The position numbers were made by a program, and so were the translations under genes. From positions 4,636,183-4,700,182 of the forward strand of contig JAMWFC010000117.1 of assembly GCA_027475525.1 (NCBI GenBank): a DNA stretch of 64,000 bases, written 5' to 3'. The stretch is from Macrolepiota albuminosa. Its lineage: Eukaryota > Basidiomycota > Agaricomycetes > Agaricales > Agaricaceae. Each line of letters opens with the position of its first letter. The first letter of the stretch is position 1. The notes below the pieces were generated by a model. The model saw only the letters and a list, made by a program, of their open reading frames with translations. It was not told where the DNA came from and did not search any database. Shown here piece after piece: positions 48,022-60,407 of this stretch.

Positions 48022-48673
48022 GTCTTGCAATGCTTGAAAAACTTCAAGAAAAAAATTTTGTTTGTGAAATGTTATATGACAAGGGGAACGCATTGTTTTT
48101 TTTTACACTTTTACTTATTTCCGAATTTTTCAAACACACGATTTGCAGTTACCCTGCTACATTCCCTTCCTCTCCAAAGCACAAAGCGTTAATTTCGATC
48201 AATATTTTCTAGAAGATGCAATACAACATACGCAGATCTTTGATCAGGAAGAATTTGCACACGTCCGGCCATTCCAACGCTGGATGCTTAATTTTGTCCT
48301 CACATATACATGTGCTGGTATGACAGAGTTAGTTGATTGTTGACTTTTTCTCCCATATCCGGGATATACTTTTCTTTCTTGGTTAAAATGAAATGTATGT
48401 ATCCATCATAACCATGTCAATATTGGAGCTAAAATTTTTCCATGTTTTAAGTTTTGTTGAACACTTTTGGGCAGAAATGTGACCTGGTCACCAATCCTTG
48501 GGCACTTGTGACAATGTATTGGCTCCCTTACTCACTGATACACATCTATTCTACATTAGTTGTGTTGCACCATGGCTTATTTTGAGGACTATGATGAGTT
48601 TTCTGCTCCTCTCAAAGGCTCAATGATGAGAAGCGTTAATGGAGGTCGATGGTCAGTCTTTATTACATTAAAA

Positions 48674-48827
48674 CTTATACAGAGGTCTTGTCTGAAAAGT
48701 TCCATCACATAACGTGCTTGTTCTTCATGAGGACAAGTAGTATTATCCATCTTATACAGAGGTCTTGTCTGAAAAGTTCCATCACATAACATGCTTGTTC
48801 TTCATGAGGACAAGTAGTATTATCCAT
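48674..48827. repeat. 77-bp scar, second copy of 34144
   Basis: Same unit as 34144-34297, including the CpG/CpA mismatch. Confidence 0.88.
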
Positions 48828-49492
48828 TGTGTGGGCCCATTGTCGCTCCAGTCAAAGTAGAAATGGACGGTGGAAGAGAAAGATGCCAGAAACACGGTTT
48901 TCTATGTTACGACTAACGAGCACATTCTTTCAGATGCGTTATACTGCTTACGTCCTATCTAGAGAATGCAAAATACTTGTTGACGGCATCCTACTTGTAG
49001 TCGACCTTGTTGAGGGGGTCAGTGAATATCATTTGTACTTGATGGCCTATCTGGATGTTGATGTGTTTGCAGTTAATGGTCGCCACAATGAGTCTATTAT
49101 TTGCTACGCTCTACAAGAGGGAGTAAAAATCACATTAAGGTCACTATCTAGGAGATTAACCATCAGGTTAGTGTTGTGTGCACCATCGACCCAGACCAAG
49201 AAGTGCAGTTGAGCCCTGAAAATAGAAATGTTGCCTTTGCAAGCATAAATGAACTGTTGCTTTACACTTCGTTCCGGGGTTGAGCTTCAGCATCGGTTTT
49301 CACTGTGATATTGGTGTCTAGATATCTGCGTCGAAAGAGAAATGGTTGACATATGATTGCTGCCGGTTAAATTTTAATTCATCATCATTGCCTTTGTGTT
49401 CGCCTGGGTGCCTTGTGGCCGTCATTCAAATTCTCTCAAAAAGAAAAACAGAAAGAAACTAGAATGGGTACCCTCTATTCATCTTGCATCCC

Positions 49493-50465
49493 ATGCCTGC
49501 AGATCGACCCAACAAGTCTTGCGCCCAGGATCTGTGCCTCTCTCTTCCCTGTAGCGCTGCTGCTCGAACTCGGAAAAAGAAGACGTTGATCATCCCTAAG
49601 GGGGAGCTTTTTTTCTCAGACGAAGAATCAGATTTCAAGGATGTCAAAAGTCAGACGGTATAATAATTTCTCTTCTTCAATGCTCTTGACCTCATCATGA
49701 GCTCACAGGCAACCTTGCCAGAGGTTGGAACCAGGAACCATGACTCTCAGTATATCGACTGTTTCTCAGAACAGACACAGCCCGGAAATGCCGTCAAAAT
49801 GGAACGTTCTCGAGCAGCTAAGAAATTCAAGGAGGACAAAAATCAAGTAAGGTTCTTATTATCGGCATCCCTCTTCTTTTTGAGAAACAATCTCAGGAGA
49901 TTTCTCGGCTAAATTCTCTGTTGAATTGTGCAAAGGAAGAAGTTTTGGTGCTCCAGAAGCAAAGAGATGAAGCTTTGCTCATTTGTGTCTTCTTATAAAC
50001 AAGATTTCATTGTAACTGTTGATCCGCCAGAATTGCGACACTCTCAGAGCCCAATTTCTGAATGAGCAAAATCGACTCGTGGTGACCACAGATGAACTTA
50101 CAGCTGTCACAGCTGAGAGGGATCGTCTGGCACCAGTATGATGTTGTATTTGATCCCTCACATTCCGCATTGAATAACAATCACCGTAGATTGTTTCGAA
50201 ACTACGGGAGATTGCCATCTGTCCTATCTGCTATAAGCCGATCACAGGTCTATTACTGCAAGTCAAAACCATTATCTATTTTGTCATTTTGTTTACTTTA
50301 CCATGCAGTCTTTACTGCGGTCACACACTCTGTTCAGAATGTGGTCTCAAGTGGTGGGGTGAAAAGTTCTTCCAATCATGCCCAGTGTGTCGAGCCAGTT
50401 CGCCCCTTCCTGATCCTCTTCATATAAGAAATTTGGAAGAGGTATTTGCAATGGTGGAAACTTGA
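49493..50465 (+). CDS. RING-finger protein, second copy
   Basis: Equal to 34963-35935, including the one-base phase problem at the last exon junction. See that entry for domains. Confidence 0.7.
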
Positions 50466-51411
50466 TCTTGTATTATAGACGCATTAGAAAACCGAAAGCC
50501 ATTAGAATATGATAATTCTTCTAGACTCTGAACATACAGAAATAAATTGTCTTTTTATCTTTTTCCTTTTGTATAGGTAGAGAGTAATGGATATCTATGT
50601 CGCTGAATTTAATGGCATGAGAATGAGAATGAATATTTTATTCCCAACTACGTTACATAAGAGATAAAGGCAATCAAGAGAAGTTGCTTAGTAATGTGGA
50701 TGGGAGGAATCCCATGGGCATTATATAAATCCAGTGTGTTTGACTCCTTGCGACCACACCACCACATGAGCTACCTCGAGTTCTGGGTTCACCCAAGCTC
50801 GTTCCTTTTCCTTGAGTTCTGGGTTCACCCAAACTCACTTTTTTCCCTCAAGGTTTGGGTTCACCAAGCTCACCTGTTTTCTCCCCGAGCTCTCTGGTTC
50901 TCTACTTATCTTTCTCTCTGCTACTCTGCTTTTCTCACAGACTTCTCGCCGAAAATTTTTTCTGTCCATTAGCCCAATATTTGGCAAAGCAACTTTTGGT
51001 CGTAGTATACAGCAGCCTCGTCGCCACGTGGGAGCAAGTCCTGTCGCTCTTGTACAAGTTCATTCACATGATAAATCCAACTTTAACAGCTTGGACACCA
51101 CTTCCAGGGCACTGTCAATAAAGCCGCCAACTCTTTAATTGCCGATTGATCCAGCCAGTTCTTTCATTTGGGAAAGCCTGTGCATGAGACATTGATTTTC
51201 ACATTGTCAATCACTTAGCAGAACAGGCAATGTTCCAAAGGGGGTGAGCGTGGTTGGAAGGCAATGAGCGTGCTGTTCGCAAGTTTGTAGTCGAAAGACA
51301 ATCATATGACACCCTCAAACAAAGAATCGGAGTTCAGAATCTTGAGACGATTCATCCTTTGAGCTCGCTTCATCTTGCTCCAAATCATCGTCAATGCACA
51401 GAACGCACACT

Positions 51412-52664
51412 ATGAGCGACTTGCAGCTTCCCTCTTCTATCAACACTGTATGCCCTTTCATTCTAACGTCTTGATGCATGCTCTAACATTCCATCTCTTC
51501 TAGGTCACTGCCCTGCATAGTTCCGATTTTGCTCAGCCTGCCCATGGAGACAACATCAGAGGTGGTGCTCCCGATGATAACCAACATGACAAAGACAACG
51601 ACAACTACCTGTTGAATACGGTCAGGAGACTTGAAGAAGAAGTGGAAGAGCTACGGGACCAGATGAATGGACTCTGTACTCCCGCTTGGAGGAAGGTACT
51701 AGTTTCCAGGACATCCCCCTTCAAGGTCCCTCAGACACATGTCAATCGCACTAACTATCACAATACCCATATGCACATCGTTAGAGAGGAGATGAAATTT
51801 GTTTTAGGTACCAAGAAAGATGTCGACTTCTTCAAGGTTGTCAATGAGCGGCCAGAGCTTCTCACATCTGTTGTCGACATAGCGAATTTTGCCATGGATG
51901 ACACTGCTCCAGGACCAAACATCAACAAACCCCAAATCTGGATCCATTCCCCTCAGAATATATGGAATTTCGAACTTGCTGACCAGTTTGCAGCACGTGT
52001 CATAGAAAAGTATCCCCATAGGAATCTGGATCCTACATGGGTCACTCAACACTTTATTGCCCATCTGGACACCCTGAGAAAGGCCTACAATAAACGGCGA
52101 CCTCGAGAGAATGAGGATGCGGACAGTGCTGAAGTTTGGTTCAGCAAAGAATTTCAGAGAAGCTGCAAGGTTAAGCGTAGGAGGAGGAGACAGACAGAGG
52201 TATGTATCTCACATGAGTACAGATTCAAGTTGCTGATCATCTGGCAGCTGTATCACTCTCAGAAAGCCATTTGCAAAGAAATGATAGATGTTTTGGGCTG
52301 GGACATCTTGTTCCATATGATGGAGCTGCTCGGTGTGGATGGTCAAAGCTCAGACGAGTCTGATGGTGAGCCCTACGAGTACAGGGCAAAAATACAAACG
52401 TGGCGCAGTTCTCGTGTCACAAGCCTCCTCCGCTTCATCGATAGCCACAGGACTACAACAAACTCATATGGAAACCCGCGCGCTGGCACCAGACCACGAG
52501 TCCGACGTATCAGCAACAATGATCATACATCGCGGTCGTTGAGCGACATTGTGGCTTGCCTTCCTCTCAACTTCTACAGTGATACCTGGTTTCAAAGCCT
52601 TGCCGCACAATTGCAAGTCACCCTCAACCCTCAACCTGAGATTCAGCTGCCTCATATTCGGTGA
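51412..52664 (+). CDS. Agaricomycete-type protein of unknown function, second copy
   Basis: Equal to 36882-38134; exons 51412-51447, 51504-52199, 52248-52664. Confidence 0.75.
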
Positions 52665-53347
52665 AATGGTTCGGCATAGTCTATTTGTACGCTTGTAATT
52701 CAACTTGACTATCTATCATATTGCAAAGTTTCAGTTTGTAGCCTCGTAGTGTGTGGCGGTGCTGTGTGGCGGTGCTGGCGCTCGACAAGTCGACTCGTGC
52801 ACAGCCACGATCACGATCGCGTATGCACGTGTCTTGCAAAGTCGTCACCTCAACTTCAGCATACTCTATTGTAGGCTGGTAATTCAACTTGACCGTCTCC
52901 CATATTGCAAAGTTTCGGCTGCAGCCTCGTAGTCCTGTATGTGATGTTACTGTGATCTCTTTTCTTTGTTTCTTTGTGCTAAAAACAACAACACTCAAGT
53001 GAACTCGACATGTCTTCCTTTTCTAAAGAATCAATCTTCAGCCTCAATTACTGCATCTCTAGGCCTCCAATAAAGCCTCAAAAAGTAAGATGTATCCACA
53101 CAGCTCCATCATTATATCTGGTGAGTCAACTAACATGCATACTAATTATAATTACTCCACTAAACCAATACATACAGACTACGGAAAACATTCAAAAAGT
53201 CGATTTCATTTCTTCAAACGTAAGTACTGGTGTCTCTCTTAGTGCATAAAACTAGACATTTCATTTATAGGTATCAGCCATGCAAGTACCAAAGACTTTA
53301 CTCAAAATGAAGCGATAGAGACCATCAGGGGTCAACGTCCAATGTTT

Positions 53348-53501
53348 GCGGTAAGATTGGCATAAGAAAGTGTCTGCTTCGTTTACTGAAAGTCCACAGA
53401 TGATACCGTTTTGATCTTTTTGTAGCGGTAAGATTGGCATAAGAAAGTGTCTGCTTCGTTTACTGAAAGTCCACAGATGATACCGTTTTGATCTTTTTGT
53501 A
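53348..53501. repeat. 77-bp scar, second copy of 38818
   Basis: Same unit as 38818-38971. Confidence 0.92.
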
Positions 53502-54320
53502 CATAGTCTTTTGAATTTGTATTTTTGGTACGCGATGAAAGAATGTACATACTTCAAGGTTGCGATGTTCGGCTCTGCAGTTAGAGGGCGTTTTGTCGCT
53601 CTCCTGAATCATGCTCAACCTTCCAATTGAAGCATACCCAGATACCAGTCTTTCTCCAGACTACGTTGGTGTCAGTCCAGCTTCAGTCAACTCTCAGGTG
53701 CGGACCTAGTTCTAGGTGTTGAAATGGCTTCGACAGAAGAGGTGGCATGCTTTGGCCAAGGTCAAAATGAAGCGATAGAGACCATCAGGGGTCAACGTCC
53801 AATGTTTGCGGTAAGATTGGCATAAGAAAGTGTCTGCTTCGTTTACTGAAAGTCCACAGATGATACCGTTTTGATCTTTTTGTACATAATCTTTTGAATT
53901 TGTATTTTTGGTACGCGATGGAAGAATGTACATACTTCAAGGTTGCAATGTTCAGCCCTGCAGTTAGAGGGCATTTTGTTGCTCTCCTGAATCTCCAGCC
54001 CCCGCCATGCATCCCAATGTACATTCATCATCACTCTCCTTCCAGAAATGAAAGTTTGCAGAGTCAGATGGAGGATGGGTGGAGATTGACTGTCTGGGCA
54101 CATGAGCCGATTGCACAGTACCTGGAAGACAAAGGAACCAAGACTGACACTGATATGACGCGCTCTGTGCACATTGAGACAGAGACAGAGATGGAGCCTT
54201 CTTCAGCTTCCTCCACTACCTCTTTGATGGTATCAGTGTCTCTACTAGACGACTATACGCTTACGCTAAGAACTCAGCCCTCCCCGCCTCCCAGTGGTTT
54301 TCCAGACTGTGATATCACAC

Positions 54321-54474
54321 GTTCTAGTTGTCTTCCCTGCACGTCTGCACATTCTGTTTGCCACCATGGAGGGTGAGAGAGGGCATTTGGTCCTTTCGTT
54401 CTAGTTGTCTTCCCTGCACGTCTGCACATTCTGTTTGCCACCATGGAGGGTGAGAGAGGGCATTTGGTCCTTTC
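54321..54474. repeat. 77-bp tandem duplication at the end of the 14-kb copy (assembly scar)
   Basis: Units 54321-54397 and 54398-54474 are identical. The first 14-kb copy stops exactly at the end of unit 1, so a contig ended here. Confidence 0.93.
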
Positions 54475-55418
54475 TGAGGAGCCCTGGGGCAGCTGAGGAT
54501 TGGATGAGGGAGGGTAAGGGCCGGTCAGAGTCGATCTGCCCCACGAGAACTAAGGATTAATACACACACGTCTTTAATTTCCTGCCTTCACACCACGCAA
54601 CCATCTTACATGCCTACTACCTCTCCCGTTTCGGCCTTGCTCCGCATCTGGAGCTTTACATCTCACTTGGAAAGACCAGAAATGGAGGATGAGCTACCTC
54701 TCCCATTTCGGCCTTGCTCTGCATCTGGAGCTTTACATCTCACTTGGAAAGACCAGAAATGGAGGATGAGCGGGTTAGGATTATGGATAAGTCCTGGGCC
54801 CACTGCGTCGAATACTTGCTTGTGGTTTGTTGCTGTCATTGTGCTGTTCTTTGTGCTGTTCTTACAATCTCCCTTGAAAAGTTAATTGCCTCGAGCACGT
54901 TAGTACTCACCTGAAGGAGTCTATTACCAAACTTTTAACGATGTTTCGCAGCTTAATGATGGCCGCCATGGCATTACCTCAAGGAAAATATGTTGTTAAC
55001 GGGTTTGCTACGTGTATGATCAAGTTATGCAGCGTGTCATCGTCTATTATCATGGCATTGGCCGTCACCCACATTGTGATGCTGGATATCCTCAAAATCT
55101 TATGCCCATCGACCATGCTGAACTTCTTGTCCCCAAGCTTTGTCTTTATTTTTCTTGTTACAGCCATCTTTACGACCTTCACTGTTTACACTAGCTGCAT
55201 TGCCATTCTTTCTGTTGTAATTGCTTCCCATCCCTATGTGATCATTCCCCTCGTCATCATTTTTGCGTTGGCTGTTCTTTCATTTTCAATGAAAGCTTTT
55301 CTTGATTTCACCTGCCGTTTAATTTTTTTTATGTGAGCGCCTTTTTTTGTCATTACTATTGCATTTCTTGTACTGCATAAACCAATATATTGTTGCCTAT
55401 CGCTACATTAGCTGCACG
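54475..55418. other. Unassigned; hydrophobic open frame at 54941-55336
   Basis: The 131-codon plus-strand frame (MFRSLMMAAMALPQG..) has three to four long hydrophobic stretches (for example MLDILKILC, FVFIFLVTAIF, VIIPLVIIFALAVL) that could be membrane helices. A second frame at 55012-55194 (MYDQVMQRVIVYYHGIGRHP) looks at least as coding-like. A donor/acceptor pair ending at ttcgcag (about 54950) would link either to an exon at about 54760-54816. No family recognised. Confidence 0.3.
54617..54770. repeat. 77-bp tandem duplication (assembly scar)
   Basis: Units 54617-54693 and 54694-54770 differ at two bases, both CpG transitions (cccgttt/cccattt and ctccgc/ctctgc). Confidence 0.85.
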
Positions 55419-55518
55419 NNNNNNNNNNNNNNNNNNNNNNNNNNNNNNNNNNNNNNNNNNNNNNNNNNNNNNNNNNNNNNNNNNNNNNNNNNNNNNNNNN
55501 NNNNNNNNNNNNNNNNNN
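55419..55518. other. Assembly gap, exactly 100 N
   Basis: 100 N placeholder. Confidence 0.99.
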
Positions 55519-56050
55519 GTATACGCAGTACAACGCCGTCTCCAGCGCCTGGCGTACGGGTTTGTGAGGAGTCCCGGCAGGGTCCCGGTGTGCTCGAGCA
55601 GAGGTGATAGGGCGATGCGCTAGACGATAGCGCCTCGGGTGCTACCTAGCAAGTGGTAAGCGTCGTAGTTTAGGAGAAGTTATAGAGAAAGAAACGAATA
55701 GCGCAGCGTAGTGTGCCCGTAGGTGGCACCGTAAACGACGAAGACGAGATAGACGAAGCTAGCGCCGAACTTGGTGACAAAGTCAGGCAACGCTAGCGCG
55801 ATTTGAACGCTAAGTGTAACTGGGTGTTTAAGAGGTTACGATTTGTTGTTATATACATGGCAAGTAGCTAGTTTTTATACTATGCGCTACATTATTTCCA
55901 AAATAAGTCCATTGACGGCGCTACCAATTAGCGCCTCTCTTCGTGACTGTAGCTAACGGCCACCTGTCAACAGCGACCTGCAGCACATGGGTGACGGCGA
56001 CCAACGGCGACTCTAAAACTACTTAGAAGTGGTACGAGTTTGCTCACTTT

Positions 56051-56204
56051 TTGATGTAATTTAATTGGCCATGCCATCCCGGGGTATGGTCGGGGAATCC
56101 TCAACAGACGCCGTGAGCGCTAATTCCTTGATGTAATTTAATTGGCCATGCCATCCCGGGGTATGGTCGGGGAATCCTCAACAGACGCCGTGAGCGCTAA
56201 TTCC
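56051..56204. repeat. 77-bp tandem duplication (assembly scar)
   Basis: Units 56051-56127 and 56128-56204 are identical. Confidence 0.92.
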
Positions 56205-56311
56205 GGTGCTAAACATTGTACCATCTTTTGATAGATTTAAATGTTGGGTCTGCGTGTATCCTGTCTCGTCGTCATTGATTCTTTTAGACTTCTGATTGAG
56301 GTGCCTCGGTG

Positions 56312-56465
56312 ATTGACAGCGCCAATTGCTAACTCCTTCCAGTACTGATCGGGGTTTGGTCAGAGTCACCTCCCGCCGTTATGCTAGCATTGACAGCGCC
56401 AATTGCTAACTCCTTCCAGTACTGATCGGGGTTTGGTCAGAGTCACCTCCCGCCGTTATGCTAGC
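56312..56465. repeat. 77-bp tandem duplication (assembly scar)
   Basis: Units 56312-56388 and 56389-56465 are identical. Confidence 0.92.
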
Positions 56466-56760
56466 GCTATGAGTTCTGAGTCTTCTTGGTCTTCAAAGTA
56501 ACTGAGTGGAGTGCGCTGAGGGGCTGATACTGGTGATTGAGATGAATGGATAAGTCTTGCCATAGAGCGCCCGCGCTAGGGCTGCTCTGTACCCAAGGCT
56601 GGTTGCTAGAGCCTTTAATGTGTCAAGTGTTGGTCGGCCTATAATGTCCCTTGATGCGCTCAGTCCGAGTAGAAGCCTATCAATGAGTATACGAGACTGA
56701 TGAGGAAGAAGATCAGCGTGCGCTTGTTGTGTGATCAGCGCCACGCTCATTGACGCAACA

Positions 56761-57589
56761 GTGTTTCTAATTGATCTTTCTTGAGAAACATTTAAAGAAT
56801 TTCTAATCGGTCTTTTTTTAGAAATACATCATGTTTTTACAATTTATTTTTCTAAAACAACACAAAGAAAGTTTATTGAAAAACATTTGATAAAAAAATT
56901 ACAAAGATAACTTTAGAAAAACCAAAAGATACATGTGCCATATTTTTCAAGAAACAGTCTAGAAACACAATTTGTGTTCCCCACGTATTTCTTGAGAAAT
57001 AGAGAAAGAAAATTTTTAAAAATAGCTCAAGAAACACACAAAAAACACAATAAGTGTTTTTTTTACTATTTCTCAATTTATACTTTTAGTTTTTCTGGAG
57101 AAACACTTGTTGGAAGTCACATGACCTGTTTCTAACGGATGTTTCTCCAGAAATCTCCACCATGCCCCGAAGTGACTTGAACCACTTAGAGATCTGATTG
57201 AGGTCAAATATTTCAGAAATTGACATTGTTTTGGGAGGATAATGCAATCAGAGGATCCAAGACATTGGTAGCTGCATCTACTGAATGGTCTGGGAAGTTG
57301 GGTTCTACTGGTTCCAGAGTCACTGCTACATCAGAGGGTTTTGCAGCTAAGATATCAGACAAATTTAAATCTGTGGAGTTAGGGTCAGCCAGGCTATCAA
57401 TCTGGGGTTGACCAGGACAACAATGTCTTGGTTGATAACAGGTAGTGTGATCTGGTTGGTCAAAAATTCCTTCAGGAAGAGTCAAATATGAGGATTGGAG
57501 AAAGTCATCCACTTCAGAAGCACAGCAATGTTGTTTGGCTTGATCAGCCCTAGGGGCCATGGCCAAGCTAGAGGGAAGTACTTCAGAGG
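56761..57589. other. AT-rich then unassigned sequence
   Basis: 56761-57130 is built of short TGTTTCT/AGAAACA and cttgagaaac fragments, similar in style to 2930-3480. A 117-codon minus-strand frame at 57213-57566 is unassigned. Confidence 0.35.
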
Positions 57590-58142
57590 CAGCTGTTTTG
57601 CACTATTCTATTTTACTGTGCTCCTGCCACTTCAGAAGCTTTATGGAACAAATTCAAACATTCTATCTGTGATGATCTTCAACACAGATTAGAACATTTA
57701 AGTCAGTACAGGGATCAAGTTTTTACCAATAAAGATGTATATGATTATGGCCTTTATCTCATCAATGACACCTTGATGAATTTTGGAAAAACTCTGAAAG
57801 ACTTTCCCACCATGTCAGAAGCTCAACAAAATTAGAATATAGTTCCAGGTAATTGGCATTTGCATAAAAGATTGACTTGAATACTGATCAAACTATTCTT
57901 CTAGACAATAGGCTTTTAGAAAATAAAACCAATTATGATGTTGAGGAATTAAAGCAAAGAGTGGAAGAAAACAAGGCCAAGTTCAATGTGGAACAACTGC
58001 AGACTTTTAATGCTATCATGGATTCTGTAAATAATAATTTGGCAGGATGTTATTCATTCACAGTGCTGGAGGATGTGGCAAAATCCTGGTCTGCAATACT
58101 CTGGCTCCTGCTATTTGTTCCAATGGAGATGTAGCATTATGT

Positions 58143-59064
58143 TGTAGTACTTGGTGGCAAGTATTACTGTAGTTCTGGGGCTTATTGGTAACTCAGAAAG
58201 TTTCCTCTAATCCACACTGTTGCTTGATGATAAACTTGGTGTATTGGGTGCTTCTCAGAATATCAAATACTCTGGTGGGCAGTAGAAGGTTCTCAGTCAA
58301 CTCCAGCCTAAGCAGTTCACTCCCTGGGAACTACCAAGCCTTTGTTTTCCAATAGACTTCCAAGAAGAGGTGCTCAATAAACTCTAGCCTAGGTGATTCA
58401 CTCCCTGGGAACCACTGAGCCTTTGCCTATCAATTGCCTGTCTATTCTCTACTAAACTTGGGCTATTTATACTGTTTTTCTGGTGCACAGACCACTATCT
58501 ACACATGACTCTTTTGTTGTCAACTCCCCAGCCTCCAGAACATATTTGATAGTCCAATTTCCCTTTTGGGAGGCATGTTTCGGTGCCACCAGTTCCACCA
58601 TTCCTCTGGATGTCTCTGATTGCCACTTCCCCATTTGCTTCAGCTCCATTTAGCACGATCCCATTTATAGATCCTTCTTTCCCCTTTTAGTGCTTCCCTG
58701 CATTCCATGCTTCTTTTGACATCCCTCCATGCTTCTTTTCCTTTCCCCTTTCAGTCATGTCAAATTGGGCATTGTCAGATCTGGTCTTGATCTAGATCAT
58801 CACAAATTGATCCCATTTTGTCACTTCCGCCAGCTCCCATGCTTCCCCTCCCCATTACAGTGGTTGGACTATTATTGAGTTGATAGCTTGAGCTGGTCCC
58901 TCCCCTTTGTTCTGTACTGTCTGTGTATTTATTGGGGTGTTTTTGGAGATATAATTTGTTGAGACTGCTACCAGGAGGCTTACAGTTTTCAGCCTTATGA
59001 TTAAATGTTTATTTTGACTTCTGATGCATGTTGTGTCCCTGACTGCTGGTACAGCATCGTATCA
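58143..59064 (+). repeat. Solo LTR (922 bp) inside the Helitron helicase
   Basis: TGTAGTACTTGG...GTATCA with ATGT on both sides (58139-58142 and 59065-59068). Removing one flank joins the helicase frame as A-L-C-V-A-S-S. The only four-base target duplication and the TG..CA ends support an LTR; no other copy lies in the window. Confidence 0.72.
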
Positions 59065-59927
59065 ATGTGTAGCATCATCTGAGATTGTTGCATTATTGTT
59101 GGAAGGAGATAGACTGCTTATTCAAAATTCAAAATTTCCATTCCTGCTTTTGACACATCTATTGCCAAGATCAAGAGAGAAACCCAGTTATCACAGCTTA
59201 TACTTCATACCAAAGTTGTCATTTGGAATGAAGTTCCAATGCAACACAAAAATGCCATTGATCTTGTGGATTATGGCTTCAGGGACATCTTTGATAACAA
59301 CATTTCCTTTGGTGGAGTTACTGTGGTTTTTGTAGAAGACTTCAGGCAAACCTCTTTTAGTGGTTCTACATGGACTCAGACAGCAAATGATTGCTGCTTC
59401 ACTCAAAAGGGGCCGACTTTGGAATCACATTTAAGTCCACTACTTGGTCCAAAATATGAGGTTGGATCAGACTGCAGAGAATATTGCTCATGCAGCTTGA
59501 TTGTTGGATGTTAGTGCAGGGACAAATTTGAGACCTGGAGAAACAGTCAAACTGCCTGAAAAGATAATCTGTAATGACAATTCTATCACTGGGTTGTTTT
59601 CTTCCACATATTCTGATATTGGTCATCCTCAAAATAATCAGTATTACCTTGACCAGACTATTCTCTCTGGCAAGAACTCTGATATAGAGAAGATCAATGC
59701 AGAAGTTTTAGAGAGGTATCCAGGGGAAGAAAGGATCTTACAGAGTGCAGATTCTGTTCTGTCTGATAACAGAAACCCTGATGGCCTTGCATTATATCCT
59801 GTGGAATATCGCAACTCTTTGAAAGCCAGTAGTTTGCTTTTGGCTAAACTGGCTTTGAAAATTGGAGCTCCTGTCATGCTCCTCAGGAATCTGGATACAA
59901 CCAAAGGACTTTGTAATGGAACAAGAA

Positions 59928-60081
59928 TGATTGTCACTCATATCAGCACCAGAGTCCTCAGATGTTGTATTATCAGTGGAGATGCCAAGTTTGCAGGTTC
60001 AACTTGATTGTCACTCATATCAGCACCAGAGTCCTCAGATGTTGTATTATCAGTGGAGATGCCAAGTTTGCAGGTTCAACT
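59928..60081. repeat. 77-bp tandem duplication in the helicase (assembly scar)
   Basis: Units 59928-60004 and 60005-60081 are identical; shifts the helicase frame. Confidence 0.92.
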
Positions 60082-60253
60082 ATTTTGATTCCAAGGATCA
60101 ATCTAGATGCCTCTGAAGAGGATATGCCAATACCATTATGCAGGAGAGAGTTTCCAATTCGATTGGCCTTTGCTATGACTATCAACAAGTCTCAAGGGCA
60201 ATCAGTCAAGCATGTTGCATTGAACCTTCAATCACCAGTTTTTATACATGGCC

Positions 60254-60407
60254 AACTTTATGTTGCACTTTCTCAATGCACATCAGGAGATCATATCAAG
60301 GTGATTTTGTCAGAAGAAAATACATCAAAAAACTTTATGTTGCACTTTCTCAATGCACATCAGGAGATCATATCAAGGTGATTTTGTCAGAAGAAAATAC
60401 ATCAAAA
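60254..60407. repeat. 77-bp tandem duplication in the helicase (assembly scar)
   Basis: Units 60254-60330 and 60331-60407 are identical; repeats the LYVALSQCTS segment out of frame. Confidence 0.92.

Larger units (their letters stand above)
39968..54397. repeat. Second copy of the 14,430-bp duplication
   Basis: Repeats 25438-39867 base for base in the lines compared, including the minisatellites, both solo LTRs and five 77-bp scars. Best explained as one contig path placed twice. Confidence 0.95.
55519..56760. other. CpG-rich unassigned sequence
   Basis: Rich in CpG and in AGCGCTA/CTAGCGC motifs, in contrast to the decayed repeats around it. No coding frame recognised. Contains two 77-bp scars. 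Confidence 0.4.

Noticed and set aside
25438..54397. Recent segmental duplication of a Tnp2/RING/kinase block
   Set aside because: Both copies share the same 77-bp assembly scars and the break coincides with an N gap; an artefact is simpler.
55519..55640. LINE reverse-transcriptase tail
   Set aside because: Only a weak likeness (RRLQRLAYGFV); too short to support.
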